Position numbers and translations under genes: made by a program. A DNA stretch of 64,000 nucleotides from Takakia lepidozioides (lineage: Eukaryota; Streptophyta; Takakiopsida; Takakiales; Takakiaceae): NCBI GenBank assembly GCA_030704615.1, contig CM060734.1, forward strand, positions 2,356,001 through 2,420,000, written 5' to 3'. The notes beneath the pieces were generated by a model. That model was not told where the DNA came from and did no database searches. It saw only the letters and a program-made list of their open reading frames with translations. Positions 34,353 to 45,900 of this stretch are shown here, one piece after another. Within the stretch, counting starts at the first letter, position 1. Each line of letters begins with the position of its first letter.

Positions 34353-35980
34353 TTTCCTTCCAAACGGACCAGCCGCTTCAACCGCAGTATCCCTCCTGAT
34401 GATAGCCGAGAGTCCAGTAGGCTGGATTCAAGGCGTCTACTTCGCAACGGGAACCAACGGTGGTGACAGAAATCTCCCGAAGCTGGATGCTAGTGGTACA
34501 GCAGGATCAACACTGATTCGAGTCCCATTCAGCATCGATTCTACCAAATGGCATCAAAGCATAGAGTCTACCACAAGCTTCACACAAACCCAAACAAACC
34601 CAGATTACAAATCGCCCCACGAAACCGCTGTATAAAGACTTTGCGCATGCGCAGCACAAAATACATCGGGACGAAGGACGAGACGAAGATGCCTTAAGAA
34701 CCAACAATGGTCGGTGCAGCAAGCTGACGAGGTGAGTCCGGACGGACACCCGTTCACACCGGCGCCATTCCCAGTTTGCTGCCACACACTCATTTGGCGG
34801 CCGCTCATTTACGCAACTCCTTCTGTCTCTCTCGGATTGCAGACACGAGGCGGCTGCCTTGTGACATGGCTGCACATGTGTGTGGACTCTGCTGCCTCGA
34901 AATGGGGCGGCCCATGTGATGGTGGGTTCCAATCCTGCAAACTGGGCTGTGCTGCAACTCACAGACATCACGTTCACCAACAATACCTAACTTACCTCGG
35001 TAGCTGCACCACAAACTGGAACAGATTTCATGATTGTGGGCATCATGATTCATGCAATGTGAGCACTGAGGTTGACCCAGCTCTTCTCCGCTGTTGACTC
35101 GCCTTCGCGTGTTGTCAGCTTCTACACACTGACTCTCTCCGTGGTGGGCCTCATGAGTTGTCCACAGACTTTCCAGTCTCGCTCATGATGTGCGGTGCAG
35201 GGGCCCACCCACCACAACTACCACCTATTTCGTATTCTTGCATTCAAGGTTTGATGGAGAGCAGATGGGTTGTGGGCCTGGGGAGACTTTTTCAACTTAC
35301 TAGAGGAAATACCGATGGTCCTTGGAAAGGGGACATCCCGACAATTCGCTCGGACTCGCTCCGTGTCGAATGGGATAGGAATCTAGTTTAGGTGAAGGAT
35401 TCGCTGGATTTTTTCTCTATGTATCACAGCTTTTTCCGCAAGGTCTATGCCTACCTTTCCTGGCTTGACAAAATATGAAGAGTACCTAGGTGCTGAAGCA
35501 GCTGCTTTTTAGAGCACTCATCAAGTGGTAATTCTCCCCATGTGCAGGCCGGCAGATCTGACCAAGCTTGGACTACTACAACTACACAGGCCTTATTTAT
35601 ATTTATCTTCCTAGAGTTGTGGGAGTGGGTATCTGGCATAGGAGTTTGGCAAGCAAGCTGGATGTTCAGGGCGTTGAGTTGAGCAGCAAGAATGGAAATG
35701 CACACAGGCAGTAAGGCGAATCACTACCAAGGCCTGATCAGATTTTAATGTAAAGCATTTTGCTCAACTCATCCGAGCCATTCGGACTTACCCTTCCTTG
35801 TGTGGACCATCCATAACAAACCTGTTCACCAGGGATTGGGTGGCTGAAACAAAGAGATCTGCAACTCCTATGAGAGCAGTCTTGACAAAAAGATACCCCC
35901 ATGTCATTAGCTTACATTGCAGAGAATGGTTTTAATCAGCTGAGACATAATACTGCACCTGTGCAGCTAATGGAAGGGAC
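34353..35980. other. Intergenic / upstream of BYPASS1-like gene
   Basis: Presumed promoter and 5' leader of the minus-strand gene (34353-34700), then sequence with no supported gene. No long ORF has recognisable motifs. Confidence 0.4.
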
Positions 35981-35985
35981 TGACA

Positions 35986-36302
35986 GCTGCTTCTATGGCC
36001 ACCACCCATGCGGAAAGCTCGACATGGTGTACTAAGTTTTTCCTTGTTTAGTTGAGCTGATCTTCAACCTATTTGGGCCTTCATCTGATGGTGAAATGTT
36101 ATTCAGTGACCCTCAATCTCAATATTCTGTGGCTCCTTCCAGGGGCTGCTTCAATGGCCACCACCCATGCAGAAAGCTCGACATGGTGTACTATGTTTTT
36201 CCTTGTTTAGTTGAGCTGATCTTCAACCTATTTGGGCCTTCATCTGATGGTGAAATGTTATTCAGTGACCCTCAATCTCAATACTCTGTGGCTCCTTCCA
36301 TC
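35986..36302. repeat. Tandem duplication, 159-bp period
   Basis: Two nearly identical adjacent copies. The phrase GGCCACCACCCATGC starts at 35997 and again at 36156, and both continue through GAGCTGATCTTCAACCTATT and TCAGTGACCCTCAATCTCAA. Differences are few, so the duplication is recent. It does not encode a recognisable product. Confidence 0.93.
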
Positions 36303-37145
36303 GAATATAGTTCGAGCCTGATGGTCCTATGATGGTGTGACACCAGCCAAGACTCAGGAGGGAGTTGAATGGCAGACTAAAACAAAGGAAATAAACAGAA
36401 GGAGATCTAAAGAAGGGGAAGGAGAAGGACACCAAGTGCAAATCTCCTCTATTTGTGCTTGATTGACATATCCATTCCTCCTCAAAATGCTACAGAAATG
36501 CTTCCACATTGGAACTCACTTGACTCGAAGTTGACTGTACAATATGAGAATGAGGAATAAAAATAGGCGAGGACTGAGATCATCCATCAAAGGGTCCATT
36601 CGTATTGGATGACAGAACTGCTGGAACTCCAGTTAAAGATTTAAGAGTCACATTCAGAGTGTACACCCAGTACAAACAAAAAGCTGGAATTCTGTATCCA
36701 TGATCAAGGGCAAGCTCAAGATAACACCATCGCAGCCATCCTCAGTATTTAGTCCCCGGTCTATTCCAAGTTGCAAATGGATGTCACATAAATTCTAAGA
36801 TTCTCAATTGCGACATGTGAGATATAGAACTTCAAGGGAGCTAGCTAAATTTTTGAACTTGAATCTTGAATCTTGCAAAATTCAACAATTGTTGGAATTA
36901 TGAGAATACAGCTCCCACCTTACACTAGATCTTGAGGTCCAGCAGCATACCTTGCATACCACAAGTTTAGAAATGCAGACCAACTTGGGCAATGACATTC
37001 AGCAACAAATTTCTGTGTTCTACGAATTCTGAGCTCACCACAAACTCACATCTCACTGTTTAAATGACAAGCCTCCTCCAGTGTAGTAAGGTTGGATCAC
37101 CTGTTGTAGGATATCTACAAGTTATTTAGATATGTTTATGGCATC
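36303..37145. other. Intergenic, no gene supported
   Basis: AT-rich. No ORF over 60 codons with motifs and no RNA gene recognised. It probably includes the 3' UTR of the gene ending at 37151. Confidence 0.4.
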
Positions 37146-37150
37146 AACAT

Positions 37151-38000
37151 TCAGTTGTTAGGATGAGGGGGACTAATCTTTGTGCCGTTGGCAGCCTCTG
37201 TGCCAGCCACAGCTGAAGATGAAGCATGGTCTCTTTTGACTGCCGGAGTTGACAGAGAAACTTGATGTGGGCCCTCTTTCTTTAAGGTTGTGGGCATTCC
37301 GGAAAGCTCCTGAGGAAAAGGAATAGAGAATGAGAGAACAGCCACCAGTTAGCTATAGCTACAAGTACTTGCTTGCTGCCACCACGCGGCTACAGGCTTG
37401 GAGCACCCAACTTCCCTCAAGAGATCAGATATGCATGCAGACCCATTTGCTTACTGTAGCCTTGAGACCTAACACCTGGGGACAGTTTAGGCAAAAGCTC
37501 TCGAAGAGACACATCCTTGACGCTTTATATGAACTATCGGGATTCCCCCAGAGATACTTATGAGTTTAACCATCGATTTGTTCCGTGGCAATGACAGAGC
37601 CGTACACTACGGACATAAACCCTAAAAAGCTTGGCCCTGAGGTGTAAGAGATCTGCAATGGAACTCCCAGAAATTCTCATGGCGATCGAACAAGATGGCC
37701 TTAAGGGGTGCATGATTCTAAAAGCAGGATGTAATATCAACACTGAAACTACCTTACAGAGTCGTGTTTCATTGCTGTGCGAGAGAGAGTGAGAGAGAGA
37801 GAGAGATATTTTGGTTGGCTGTTCGCAAGTGCTATAGACAGATTAGGTCTGAGTCCCGAAACCCTACTGTACCTTGAGCAGATGGAGCCGAAGCTGGTTG
37901 GGTTGCACGCACTCCCCGATGCAAGTCATCGCAAACTGCGAGTAGTGCATCAGTGCATCCGCCGCCGCTTGCTTCCTCTCCTCCACCTGCTCCAAATTGC
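37151..38000 (-). CDS. Small conserved plant protein, unknown function
   Basis: Two exons can be joined. Exon 1 (about 37985-37873) reads VEERKQAAADALMHYSQFAM, then TCIGECVQPNQLRLHLLK, and ends in AAG|GTACAG. Exon 2 (37309-37151) starts after a pyrimidine-rich CTCAG and reads ELSGMPTTLKKEGPHQVSLS, then a serine/alanine-rich tail and a stop. The join is in phase and gives LLKELSGMP, wording that I recall from short uncharacterised plant proteins that begin M-E-(E/D)-R-K. The intron is about 560 bp. No in-frame ATG is visible immediately upstream: the frame is open back to a TAG near 38040 and the first codon of the conserved block is GTG after a CAG, so an additional 5' exon supplying the start is likely. 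I do not know its function. Confidence 0.6.
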
Positions 38001-38680
38001 AGGAAAAATCAAACCCTCCAAGTACAAAAAGCGTTTCCCATATATCCTAATCCAGGATCTCACTCCCGGCAGTGACACAGAAAAAACCACAGCAGGCGGA
38101 GCTCATATGCCTTGCACTCTAGAAATTCTCCCAGAATTGATCCCACAAAAACACTCAGAATACAAATGGCTTTCAATGAAGAAAACAACGATGGAGAAGA
38201 AAGGGGCACCTCATAATCGTCCATGCAGACGAATCCCCCTGCACTCCTCGCTTGCCCTCTCTCCCTCCAATACTGCGTGCTACTTCAACATCTCTTCTTT
38301 CTAGAGCCCTCGCACGGGCACCTTATTCCTCCAACCACATTAGTACACAAAATCCTTGGTTCCCATGTTACGGGAACAACGATTGGGAGTGCCCATGCCT
38401 GAAATTGTGGATTGCTGGTGGGGCCACATTTTGCGTGGACGATGGCCCTTCACACTTTACACTGCTGCTCGTTTAATGACAAATTATTATATGGATAGAA
38501 ATCCTCTGGATAAAGAGGAGCTGGATCCATTCTGGTTCGTCTCTTTATCCAGAGGTCCTCGGACAGAATTGACCGCTTCGTTCTCTTTCCAGAAAAAGGA
38601 AATATAGATGAATGAATGATAAAGGTTAAAAGGCATCAAAATGAGTCAAGGAATATCCATTGCCTTCATTATAAAACGAG

Positions 38681-39006
38681 CCACTCCTTGCCGTCGGATT
38701 GTGACCGCCGTCGGATGCCGCATCGAACGGCCAATTATTTTCGAGGCACGTAGGACTTACCGGCATCGGGATCCGCGCTCCGACGGCGCCTTCAAGTAGG
38801 CCTTCCCAAAAAATTGCGTTTTCCGGGACCGTGCCTAGCCTCGGGCTTTCCGAACCTATAACCGGGCCAAGCAGCAGTAGACTAGTACGTGTGGAGCCTG
38901 CTTAGCACCATACTTAGTAATGTCCGGACCTGAACCGAACCGGAACCGAGCCTGAACCGAGCCTGGTACCGCGTTGCCCAGTAAAAGCCCAGCCGTTTTT
39001 GTAGTG
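38681..39006. mobile_element. CACTA-type terminus, possible short non-autonomous element
   Basis: Ends CCGTTTTTGTAGTG at 39006, i.e. CACTACAAAAACGG on the other strand. A possible but weak partner is CACTCCTTGCCGTCGG at 38681. GCCGTCGGAT-type repeats (38690-38720) and ACCGAACCGGAACCGAGCCT repeats (38935-38975) lie inside. No matching 3-bp duplication was found, so the left boundary is tentative. It sits about 400 bp upstream of the CDPK start, in its promoter or leader. Confidence 0.4.
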
Positions 39007-39401
39007 GGAAGAAGGGATGAAAGGGAGAGGAAGAAGAGGGAGAGTGCCGCAATGGGAGCTCTGGTGTGAGAGTGCAGACAAGTTGAACGAGAAGAGAAGA
39101 GTGAAGGGGGAGGTGTTGGAAGTGTAGTGCGCTTATGGTGGTCTGTCGAGGAGTTACTGGGTTGTTTCGTCCTTGGAAAGAGGAGGAATGGTGGGCTATG
39201 GAGGATTGTAGCTTGGAGCTGATGGGTTGATGCCTTGTCTCGTATTTCTGAATCTGTGGGGCATCTCATTAGTTTCTCCAGGGTGCACTAAATGATTGGG
39301 TGTGCGTAGAAACCTTGAGGTCGAGGGGCAGTACATGAGAAAGGTGGAGGCAGCACAGTTTCCAGCTGTGGTATGGAGAGATGAGAAGGAGAGCATACTA
39401 A

Positions 39402-41165
39402 ATGGGAAATACTTGTATCGGAGCAGCAAATAAGAACGGCTTTTTCCAGGGTTTCGCAGGGCCCTATTCCCTTTCTTTTAGAGTGCCCGGCTTCACAAGG
39501 AATGGTCATTCGTCGCCTAATTCCCAGGTAGGAGGATATCACGACGAGGGGAACAATCCATACAGTGATCAGAGCTCACAAATGCGAAATCTTGACAGTA
39601 CTCAGCAAAGTCCTCCCATTACTAACCACATTCAGCCTATGGAATCCGTGGGTAACTACGAGCAGTTTAAGGAGGTGATTGAAGCCATGAAGAAAAGTGG
39701 GGAGGTGAAGATGACACTGGGGCAGAGCCTGACTGCATCAGTGCTACAGCCGCAGACGGAGAATCTCAAGGACTTCTACACTCTCGGAAGGAAGCTAGGG
39801 CAGGGCCAGTTTGGCACCACTTACCTGTGTATTGAGAAGTCTACTAATAATGAGTATGCTTGCAAATCCATTGCGAAAAGAAAGCTCATTTCGCAAGAAG
39901 ATGTAGATGATGTGCGGCGGGAGCTGCACATTATGCATCATTTGTCAGGGCATCCGAACATTGTGACAATAAAGGGTGCATTTGAGGACTCCACGTCGGT
40001 ACATCTAGTAATGGAGCTTTGTGCTGGGGGAGAGCTCTTTGATCGTATCATTCAGAGGGGCCACTACAGCGAGGCACAGGCTGCGCACTTGACACGAACT
40101 GTTGTGGGTGTGGTTGAGGCTTGCCATTCACTAGGCGTCATGCACCGGGACTTGAAACCCGAAAACTTTCTCTTATCCAATACGAACGAGGACGCAGCCC
40201 TTAAGGCTACTGATTTTGGGTTATCTGTTTTCTTTAAGCCTGGCGAAGTCTTTACCGATGTTGTGGGAAGTCCCTACTACGTTGCTCCAGAGGTGCTTCG
40301 CAAACACTATGGCCCTGAAGCTGATGTTTGGAGTGCAGGTGTCATCCTTTACATTCTTCTTAGTGGCGTTCCACCCTTTTGGGCTGAGACAGAACAAGGC
40401 ATTTTGGAGCAAGTGCTCAAGGGGGAGCTGGACTTTGTATCAGATCCCTGGCCACATATCTCGGAGAGTGCCAAGGACTTGATCCGGAGGATGCTCAACC
40501 CGCAACCTGCCAAGCGTCTGAAAGCTCATCAAGTCTTGAGCCATCCCTGGATTCGCGAGGATGGTGTGGCGTCAGACAAGCCCATTGACTCAGCTGTGCA
40601 GTCTCGACTGAAACAATTCTCAGCAATGAACAAACTCAAGAAGATTGCTATCCGAGTTATTGCAGAGAGTCTGTCCGAGGAGGAAATCGCAGGCTTGAAG
40701 GAGATGTTTAAGATGATGGATACGGACAATAGCGGTGCAATTAGTTTCGAGGAGTTAAAGGAGGGTCTAGAGACAGTAGGCTCCAACCTAGTGGAGGCAG
40801 ATGTGCGGACTCTCATGGATGCTGCTGATGTAGATCAGAATGGGACCATTGACTATGGGGAATTCTTGGCTGCTACGCTTCATTTAAATAAGATAGAGCG
40901 TGAGGAGAACTTGTTTGCTGCGTTTTCGTATCTAGACAAGGATAAGAGTGGTTACATTACCACCGACGAGCTGCAGCAAGTGTGCGTTGAGTTCCACATG
41001 GGTGACATAAGTGTGGAGGACCTCATTCAGGAAGTTGACCAGGACAATGATGGGCGCATAGACTACAATGAGTTTGTGACAATGATGCGAAAGGGCAATG
41101 GCGGTGTTGGGCGCACTGCCATGCGCAATAGCTTGAGCCTCTCTGATGTGTTGATGGTTGGCTAG
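39402..41165 (+). CDS. Calcium-dependent protein kinase (CDPK), intronless
   Basis: A 587-residue serine/threonine kinase that couples calcium binding to phosphorylation. It starts [10 protein letters not shown], an N-myristoylation site (Gly2) with Cys5 available for palmitoylation, so membrane attachment is likely. A variable serine/asparagine-rich region reaches about residue 124. The kinase domain (about 125-383) has the glycine loop GQGQFGTTY, catalytic Lys155, HRDLKPEN (248-255), DFG (271-273) and APE (295-297). The autoinhibitory junction covers about 385-425 ([20 protein letters not shown]). Four EF-hands have complete loops at about 440, 476, 512 and 546 ([48 protein letters not shown]). 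Length and order match plant CDPKs. The whole coding region is one exon, although most land-plant CDPK genes have several introns. A purine-rich leader precedes the start. Confidence 0.97.
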   Translation: MGNTCIGAANKNGFFQGFAGPYSLSFRVPGFTRNGHSSPNSQVGGYHDEGNNPYSDQSSQMRNLDSTQQSPPITNHIQPMESVGNYEQFKEVIEAMKKSGEVKMTLGQSLTASVLQPQTENLKDFYTLGRKLGQGQFGTTYLCIEKSTNNEYACKSIAKRKLISQEDVDDVRRELHIMHHLSGHPNIVTIKGAFEDSTSVHLVMELCAGGELFDRIIQRGHYSEAQAAHLTRTVVGVVEACHSLGVMHRDLKPENFLLSNTNEDAALKATDFGLSVFFKPGEVFTDVVGSPYYVAPEVLRKHYGPEADVWSAGVILYILLSGVPPFWAETEQGILEQVLKGELDFVSDPWPHISESAKDLIRRMLNPQPAKRLKAHQVLSHPWIREDGVASDKPIDSAVQSRLKQFSAMNKLKKIAIRVIAESLSEEEIAGLKEMFKMMDTDNSGAISFEELKEGLETVGSNLVEADVRTLMDAADVDQNGTIDYGEFLAATLHLNKIEREENLFAAFSYLDKDKSGYITTDELQQVCVEFHMGDISVEDLIQEVDQDNDGRIDYNEFVTMMRKGNGGVGRTAMRNSLSLSDVLMVG

Positions 41166-42584
41166 GCCTAGGGACCCAGTTTCTGTGCAAAGTATGGAGG
41201 TGTCTTTAGTCGCTCTTATCAATCTGAATAACCCCATCCATCATCTCTGCAGTCTTGAGCTGCAGGGTGGAATGCTTGCTCTCAAGAAGTATTGCAGTTG
41301 TATTCTATCAGGGTTCTCAGAGTGCAACAGGTGGTTTAGGTTTTTGAAGGGAGGGGGTAGCCGAGCTGCATTGTGAACCGAGCTGCATTTGTGGCAGAGG
41401 TGCTGTCTGAAAGCAGAAATGTAAATCTAAAGTTCCTAGTGGAAATTGCTGCAGGGAGAAAGCAAGGTAGAGGCCAGTAAACTGCCTCTTTACATGGCGT
41501 CCTGTTCTGGTAATCTGTACTGCACGTTTGTTTACTTGGACTGAAGGGAGGGCAAGGCTCAGAGTGCTGTGGTGGAATCCTTCAGTCAGTCTTTATGCCT
41601 TTTCTGAGAATGACTCGCTTCCTGTTTACCTACATGCTTATGTAGGTGTCTTGTGCAGAGCAATTTTTTTGCACAGTACTTGAGATCTTACTGGACTCCA
41701 ACATGAGGTCTGTAGGAGATGTATTATAGAAGACGACATTACCTGTTTTTTCGGTATGTTCCCTCCCAAGCTGGAGCTGGAGAAAAGTAGTTATACCTTG
41801 GGCCCTTCAACAGAACACAATTGACATTAATGGAACAGGATAACCATTAATGGGAGGATGAGGCGACTTCTCTCTCCATGCAAGCATTGTGACCTGAACC
41901 TGTTTGAACAATCTTGACATGATATGATCTGGAGTCTTGACTTTTTTAAGAGCAACCTGAAGCAACTCTTTGGAAAAGAAATTGTGCTCGCCAACTATTT
42001 GGTGTTTTGAGTTGGGCTTCGACCCTACCACATTCATTTTCAACTGTTTGAACCCATACACATTGATTGGTACAACACAAGGACCTTAGTGGACAAGTTG
42101 TAGTCCCAAGAGTTTAACTAGTACCCAAGCAGCACACAAGGTTAGTAAGAACACAGAAATCTCCAACTATTGAGAATAGCTAACTTACAACAACAGTGTG
42201 GCGTCTATATGATTTCTGCTATTAAACCTTTAGTCCCAAAACCTCATCACAATCACACAACCTCTTGCACACATGTCAACTCTCAACCAGGCAACAGTTG
42301 TGAGACTGAGTTGTCTCTCTGCGATTAGTGTGAGAAGGAATAGCTCACCTTTTGAAGTGATTTCTGCTATCAAACTCTTTGAACCCAAAACCTCTTCACA
42401 GAATCTACATACCCACAGAACACTAAAAATGGCAGATAAACTCAACAGGTCTCACTTTCACCAGAATACCATTTGGTAGAGTCAAACAGTGAACTCCTAA
42501 ACTTTTTTGAGAGAAGAACGCAAGGATGTATTTTTAACAACTATACTAGCTTCACCATCTCTCTATGGCAATCTCTTGCATTTA
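41166..42584. other. CDPK 3' flank and intergenic region
   Basis: The first 500-600 bp are probably the CDPK 3' UTR. The rest contains only short frames without recognisable motifs. ACCTCATCACA..ATTAG-type words repeat near 42230-42400 (two copies of TGATTTCTGCTAT(T/C)AAAC at 42209 and 42358), so a small duplication is possible. Confidence 0.45.
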
Positions 42585-42855
42585 CTCTGTGTTTCCTTGT
42601 GTTCCGCTCAGACTGAGCACAGGGTCATGGCCACAAGGCTACGGCAAACATCTTATCAGTACATTCTCTGTGTTTCCTGTTTGCTGTTCAAAGGTAGCCT
42701 GAGTTTAAATTTCAGTCTAGTGCCGAGAGTGGGTAGACCCTTAAGGTCATCCAAGATGTCCTCCCCCTAGAGTCGATTAACTTAGGATATCTGGTGTTGG
42801 ACATATGTTGCAGCTGACCCCACCATCTGACCTTGAATTCATCTCTGTGTTTCCT
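42585..42855. mobile_element. LINE family B double insertion at one target
   Basis: The 13-bp word CTCTGTGTTTCCT occurs three times (42585-42597, 42666-42678, 42843-42855). Between the first two lies a 68-bp plus-strand LINE B 3' end (CCGCTCAGACTGAGCAC, GGCCACAAGGCTACGGCAAA, ATCTTATCAGTACATT). Between the second and third lies a minus-strand internal piece of the same LINE family (42679-42775: GGACATCTTGGATGACCT, ACTCTCGGCACTAGACTGAA) plus about 65 bp more. It ends 70 bp short of the stop codon of the solute-binding protein gene, in its 3' UTR. Confidence 0.8.
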
Positions 42856-42926
42856 GATCCCATCTCTGTTACCTGCACAACTTGATGAATGAAGTCCTCT
42901 CTCCCTCTCTCCGCCGTAACCGCGAA

Positions 42927-45900
42927 TCAAGATCTAATTCTTCTTGAACGGGCCCACTGTAAGCACCCTTGGAAAGCACCCTTGAGGAACTCTAAGAGCC
43001 CACTAGGCCAACCTTGCACCTCCACAGGCTCAGACAATAACCATTCGTAATCAGCCACAGCCTGTTCACTTAATGGCTCCAAAAACTCACTCTTAGCTAC
43101 AATGTCTTGGGGGGGCATTCCGTTGATAATATTGGTTTCTATCTTAGGCCCAACCTTCACTTCCTCTTTTCTGGTGATACTAATTGTTGCCAAATGACTT
43201 CCTGCTGCCTCTGCTTCCTCGAAGTGTTCTGATTGGTTAGGTTTGTCTAGACTAGCCCCATTGGCTTCACACTCAGGCTCTCTCGAAAGATAGAGAGGGG
43301 AAGCTCCTACAAACACATCTTGTTGGAATGTAATGGCTCGAGCTGGTTGAAGGCAAAAATCCAGCCATTGGAAAGTCAGAGGAGACGGGCCCCGGACACG
43401 ACCTCCAACTTTGTCACTTCTGAAGGAGGTGGTTGCCGGAATAGCCTGTCTCAGCCAATTGAAGAACACAAAAGTGGTCAGCCGCTTCCCTGTCTCGATT
43501 CAACAAGGACGAGAGAAGAACATGTCCGTTCATCATGTCCAAGTTCAATCTCAAGCACAGTATCAGCACTACGTCTCTCACACAAACAGTTGTCACATCT
43601 GTTCTCAGGCCTTCCTTAGGGCATAACAGGTCTTACCCAGAGGTCTGCCCAGAGGCTAGTGCCAGACTGAGGGGCAATGACAGCAACATGAGAGGAGCGC
43701 TTCGCAAAGAGAATAACATCACTTGACCATCCCACTGCTACCCACACATCCCCAGCAGCCATGGCCTTCAAGTACTGGACGTCGTCAAACAATCGAATCT
43801 GCAACCCAGACCAAACCTGTAGTTGAAGTATAACCTGTATGACCTATAACTCTGTGTCCTCCATTGGCTGTAAGATGGCTGTGGAAGCTCTGAATGAAAG
43901 ATTAACTTGCATGGGGTTATATTCCACATGTCGATTAACCAGTAACAGGCAATGCTTGACAAAGGTAACCCTAAATGAGTCAGGAGAGGTGTACTACATG
44001 ACACCAATCTCCAAGATGTCAAGGTCTAACCCTCCTTCACAGGCATGCCCTGCAATATAGCACAATGATGTCCAGAATCTGAAGCAGTCAGAAAGGGCGA
44101 AAGACTCATTGGATGTTCCTTGAAAACTATTTGGCGCTTATGACCGTGCTTCCTTTCTGGAAGTACTATGAGATATCTCTCTGCACTACCTCCCTAAAAG
44201 GATTCTCCAATGACATTAATCACGAGATAAGTGACTGCGAGAGTGAAGCACCTCCTCTAATGTAGAATGATTAACAGGATGTTTTAGGAACTCAAGATAG
44301 ATTGAACGAGTGTGCTATAGATCCTCTCACTTGGACATTGTCGGTGACAGTCATGAACTGCCAGTCCGTCCTCACTTCTCATAAGAAGCTCTCATGATCT
44401 CTGCCTCATCTCTTCCTCATCTAAGCCAGCTCCCCAGAACATAACAAAACAGCCTCCAAGAGAGAGGATAGTCCTATAACTCGTTCAAATGTATTTTATA
44501 CTATATTACTTAAAAAGTCCTGAAAAGTGAGACTGATGGAACTGGTGCCGAACACAACCTTTATCCAACCATCAATATGTCAATGGTATATAGAACTAAC
44601 CTCTCTGGAACAACTCACGGTGTTTAATGAGATGGAGAGAAACTGGACCAAAAAGTGCAACTGTTTACTATTTCTCAGATGCCAGGCTACTGCCAGCACA
44701 TTTAAGTAAAAATTGACAATCTGACAATGGACCTGCCATAGAAATTACACCTGTTCCCTTTCTCTATCCTTTCCCTGAACTTGTTTCCAGTCTGTGACAT
44801 GGGGGAGGACATCTTGGATGACCTCAAGGGTCTACCCACTCTCGGCACTAGACTGAAATTTAAACTCAGGGCAGGAAGCCTACCTTTGAACAGCAAACAG
44901 AAGCAGAGAGGAAAGGGAGAGTGCAATTGCCCGTTGTGTGGGCAATCTGAAGACAGAATTCATTTTCTGATACACTGTCCGGGGTTCTCTCACCAAAGAG
45001 ACGCTCTCTTCAAATCTATTAAGGGAATTGTGCCTGTACCCCTGTTTACCAACTTTGAAAGACGCGAGGCTGAGCCAAAAGCCCAGGCCCTCCTGAGGCC
45101 TAGTTTTTGGGCAACTCACACACAGCAGATTGATGCTTGTGTGAAGGGATGTCTAGAGGATATCTGGAAAACCCGGATTAATTCTTTATATGGAGGTAAG
45201 TCTTACTACCAACGTCAGCCCCTGACAGAGGTAGGTTCTGTCCCTTTTGTTCCCGCTCAAACTGGGCGCGGGGTCAATGGCCACAAGGCTACGGCAAACA
45301 ACGTCTTATGAGTACAATCTATCCTTTCCCTAGCTGGTCCAACAAGAATTTTGGAGAGAGATGCATTGACCATTCCTGAAAACCTTGGTTAAGACATGCC
45401 CCCAGGGGGAACTCATATACACCACCATCACATAAAAGTTAGCCCCAAATTGCCAAACTGTATATACATGTGCACCAAAATACTGATTGTAGGGTTCATC
45501 AAGTATTGCATGAACATCATCCCAGAAAGCATACAGCAATTCCAGCACTGCTTAGAAGTACAAAAAAAATAAAGAGAACAATCTACATTGAGTGAAGCTT
45601 TTTCTCTGTGAAGAGGAGACCTGTTTCTGCAAAGAAACGAAGCGCTCCTTTACAGCTTCTCTTCCACCTGGAACATCCCTGTTAAAGTCTTGTGTGTTAT
45701 ATGATGCCCCTATAGACTTCAGGACAGAACCCACAACTTCCCTGGGAGAGTTTACCATAGCAACCATCCCAGCTAGCTGTGGAATCCATAGGTCTGCCCA
45801 GTCCTGCACCAAAAAAACCGTTGTTGTTATAAGGAAGAGAGTATTCGTTATAGCAGAGATAGATACTCTCATTAGATAAAGTACCATCCAGGATATTAAC

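Noticed and set aside
34507-34983. 158-codon minus-strand ORF upstream of the BYPASS1-like gene
   Set aside because: No motifs; cysteine- and arginine-rich composition typical of chance frames; more likely leader/promoter.
37602-37620. CACTACGGACATAAAC as a possible CACTA left end pairing with 39006
   Set aside because: The inner sequence does not match the right terminus, no target duplication is seen, and it lies within the intron of the small conserved gene.
37777-38304. 175-codon plus-strand ORF
   Set aside because: It overlaps the minus-strand exon with conserved wording, and its own sequence has no recognisable motif.
42712-42930. 72-codon minus-strand ORF
   Set aside because: Its C-terminal part is an out-of-frame reading of the inverted LINE B piece and its N-terminal part is 3' UTR.
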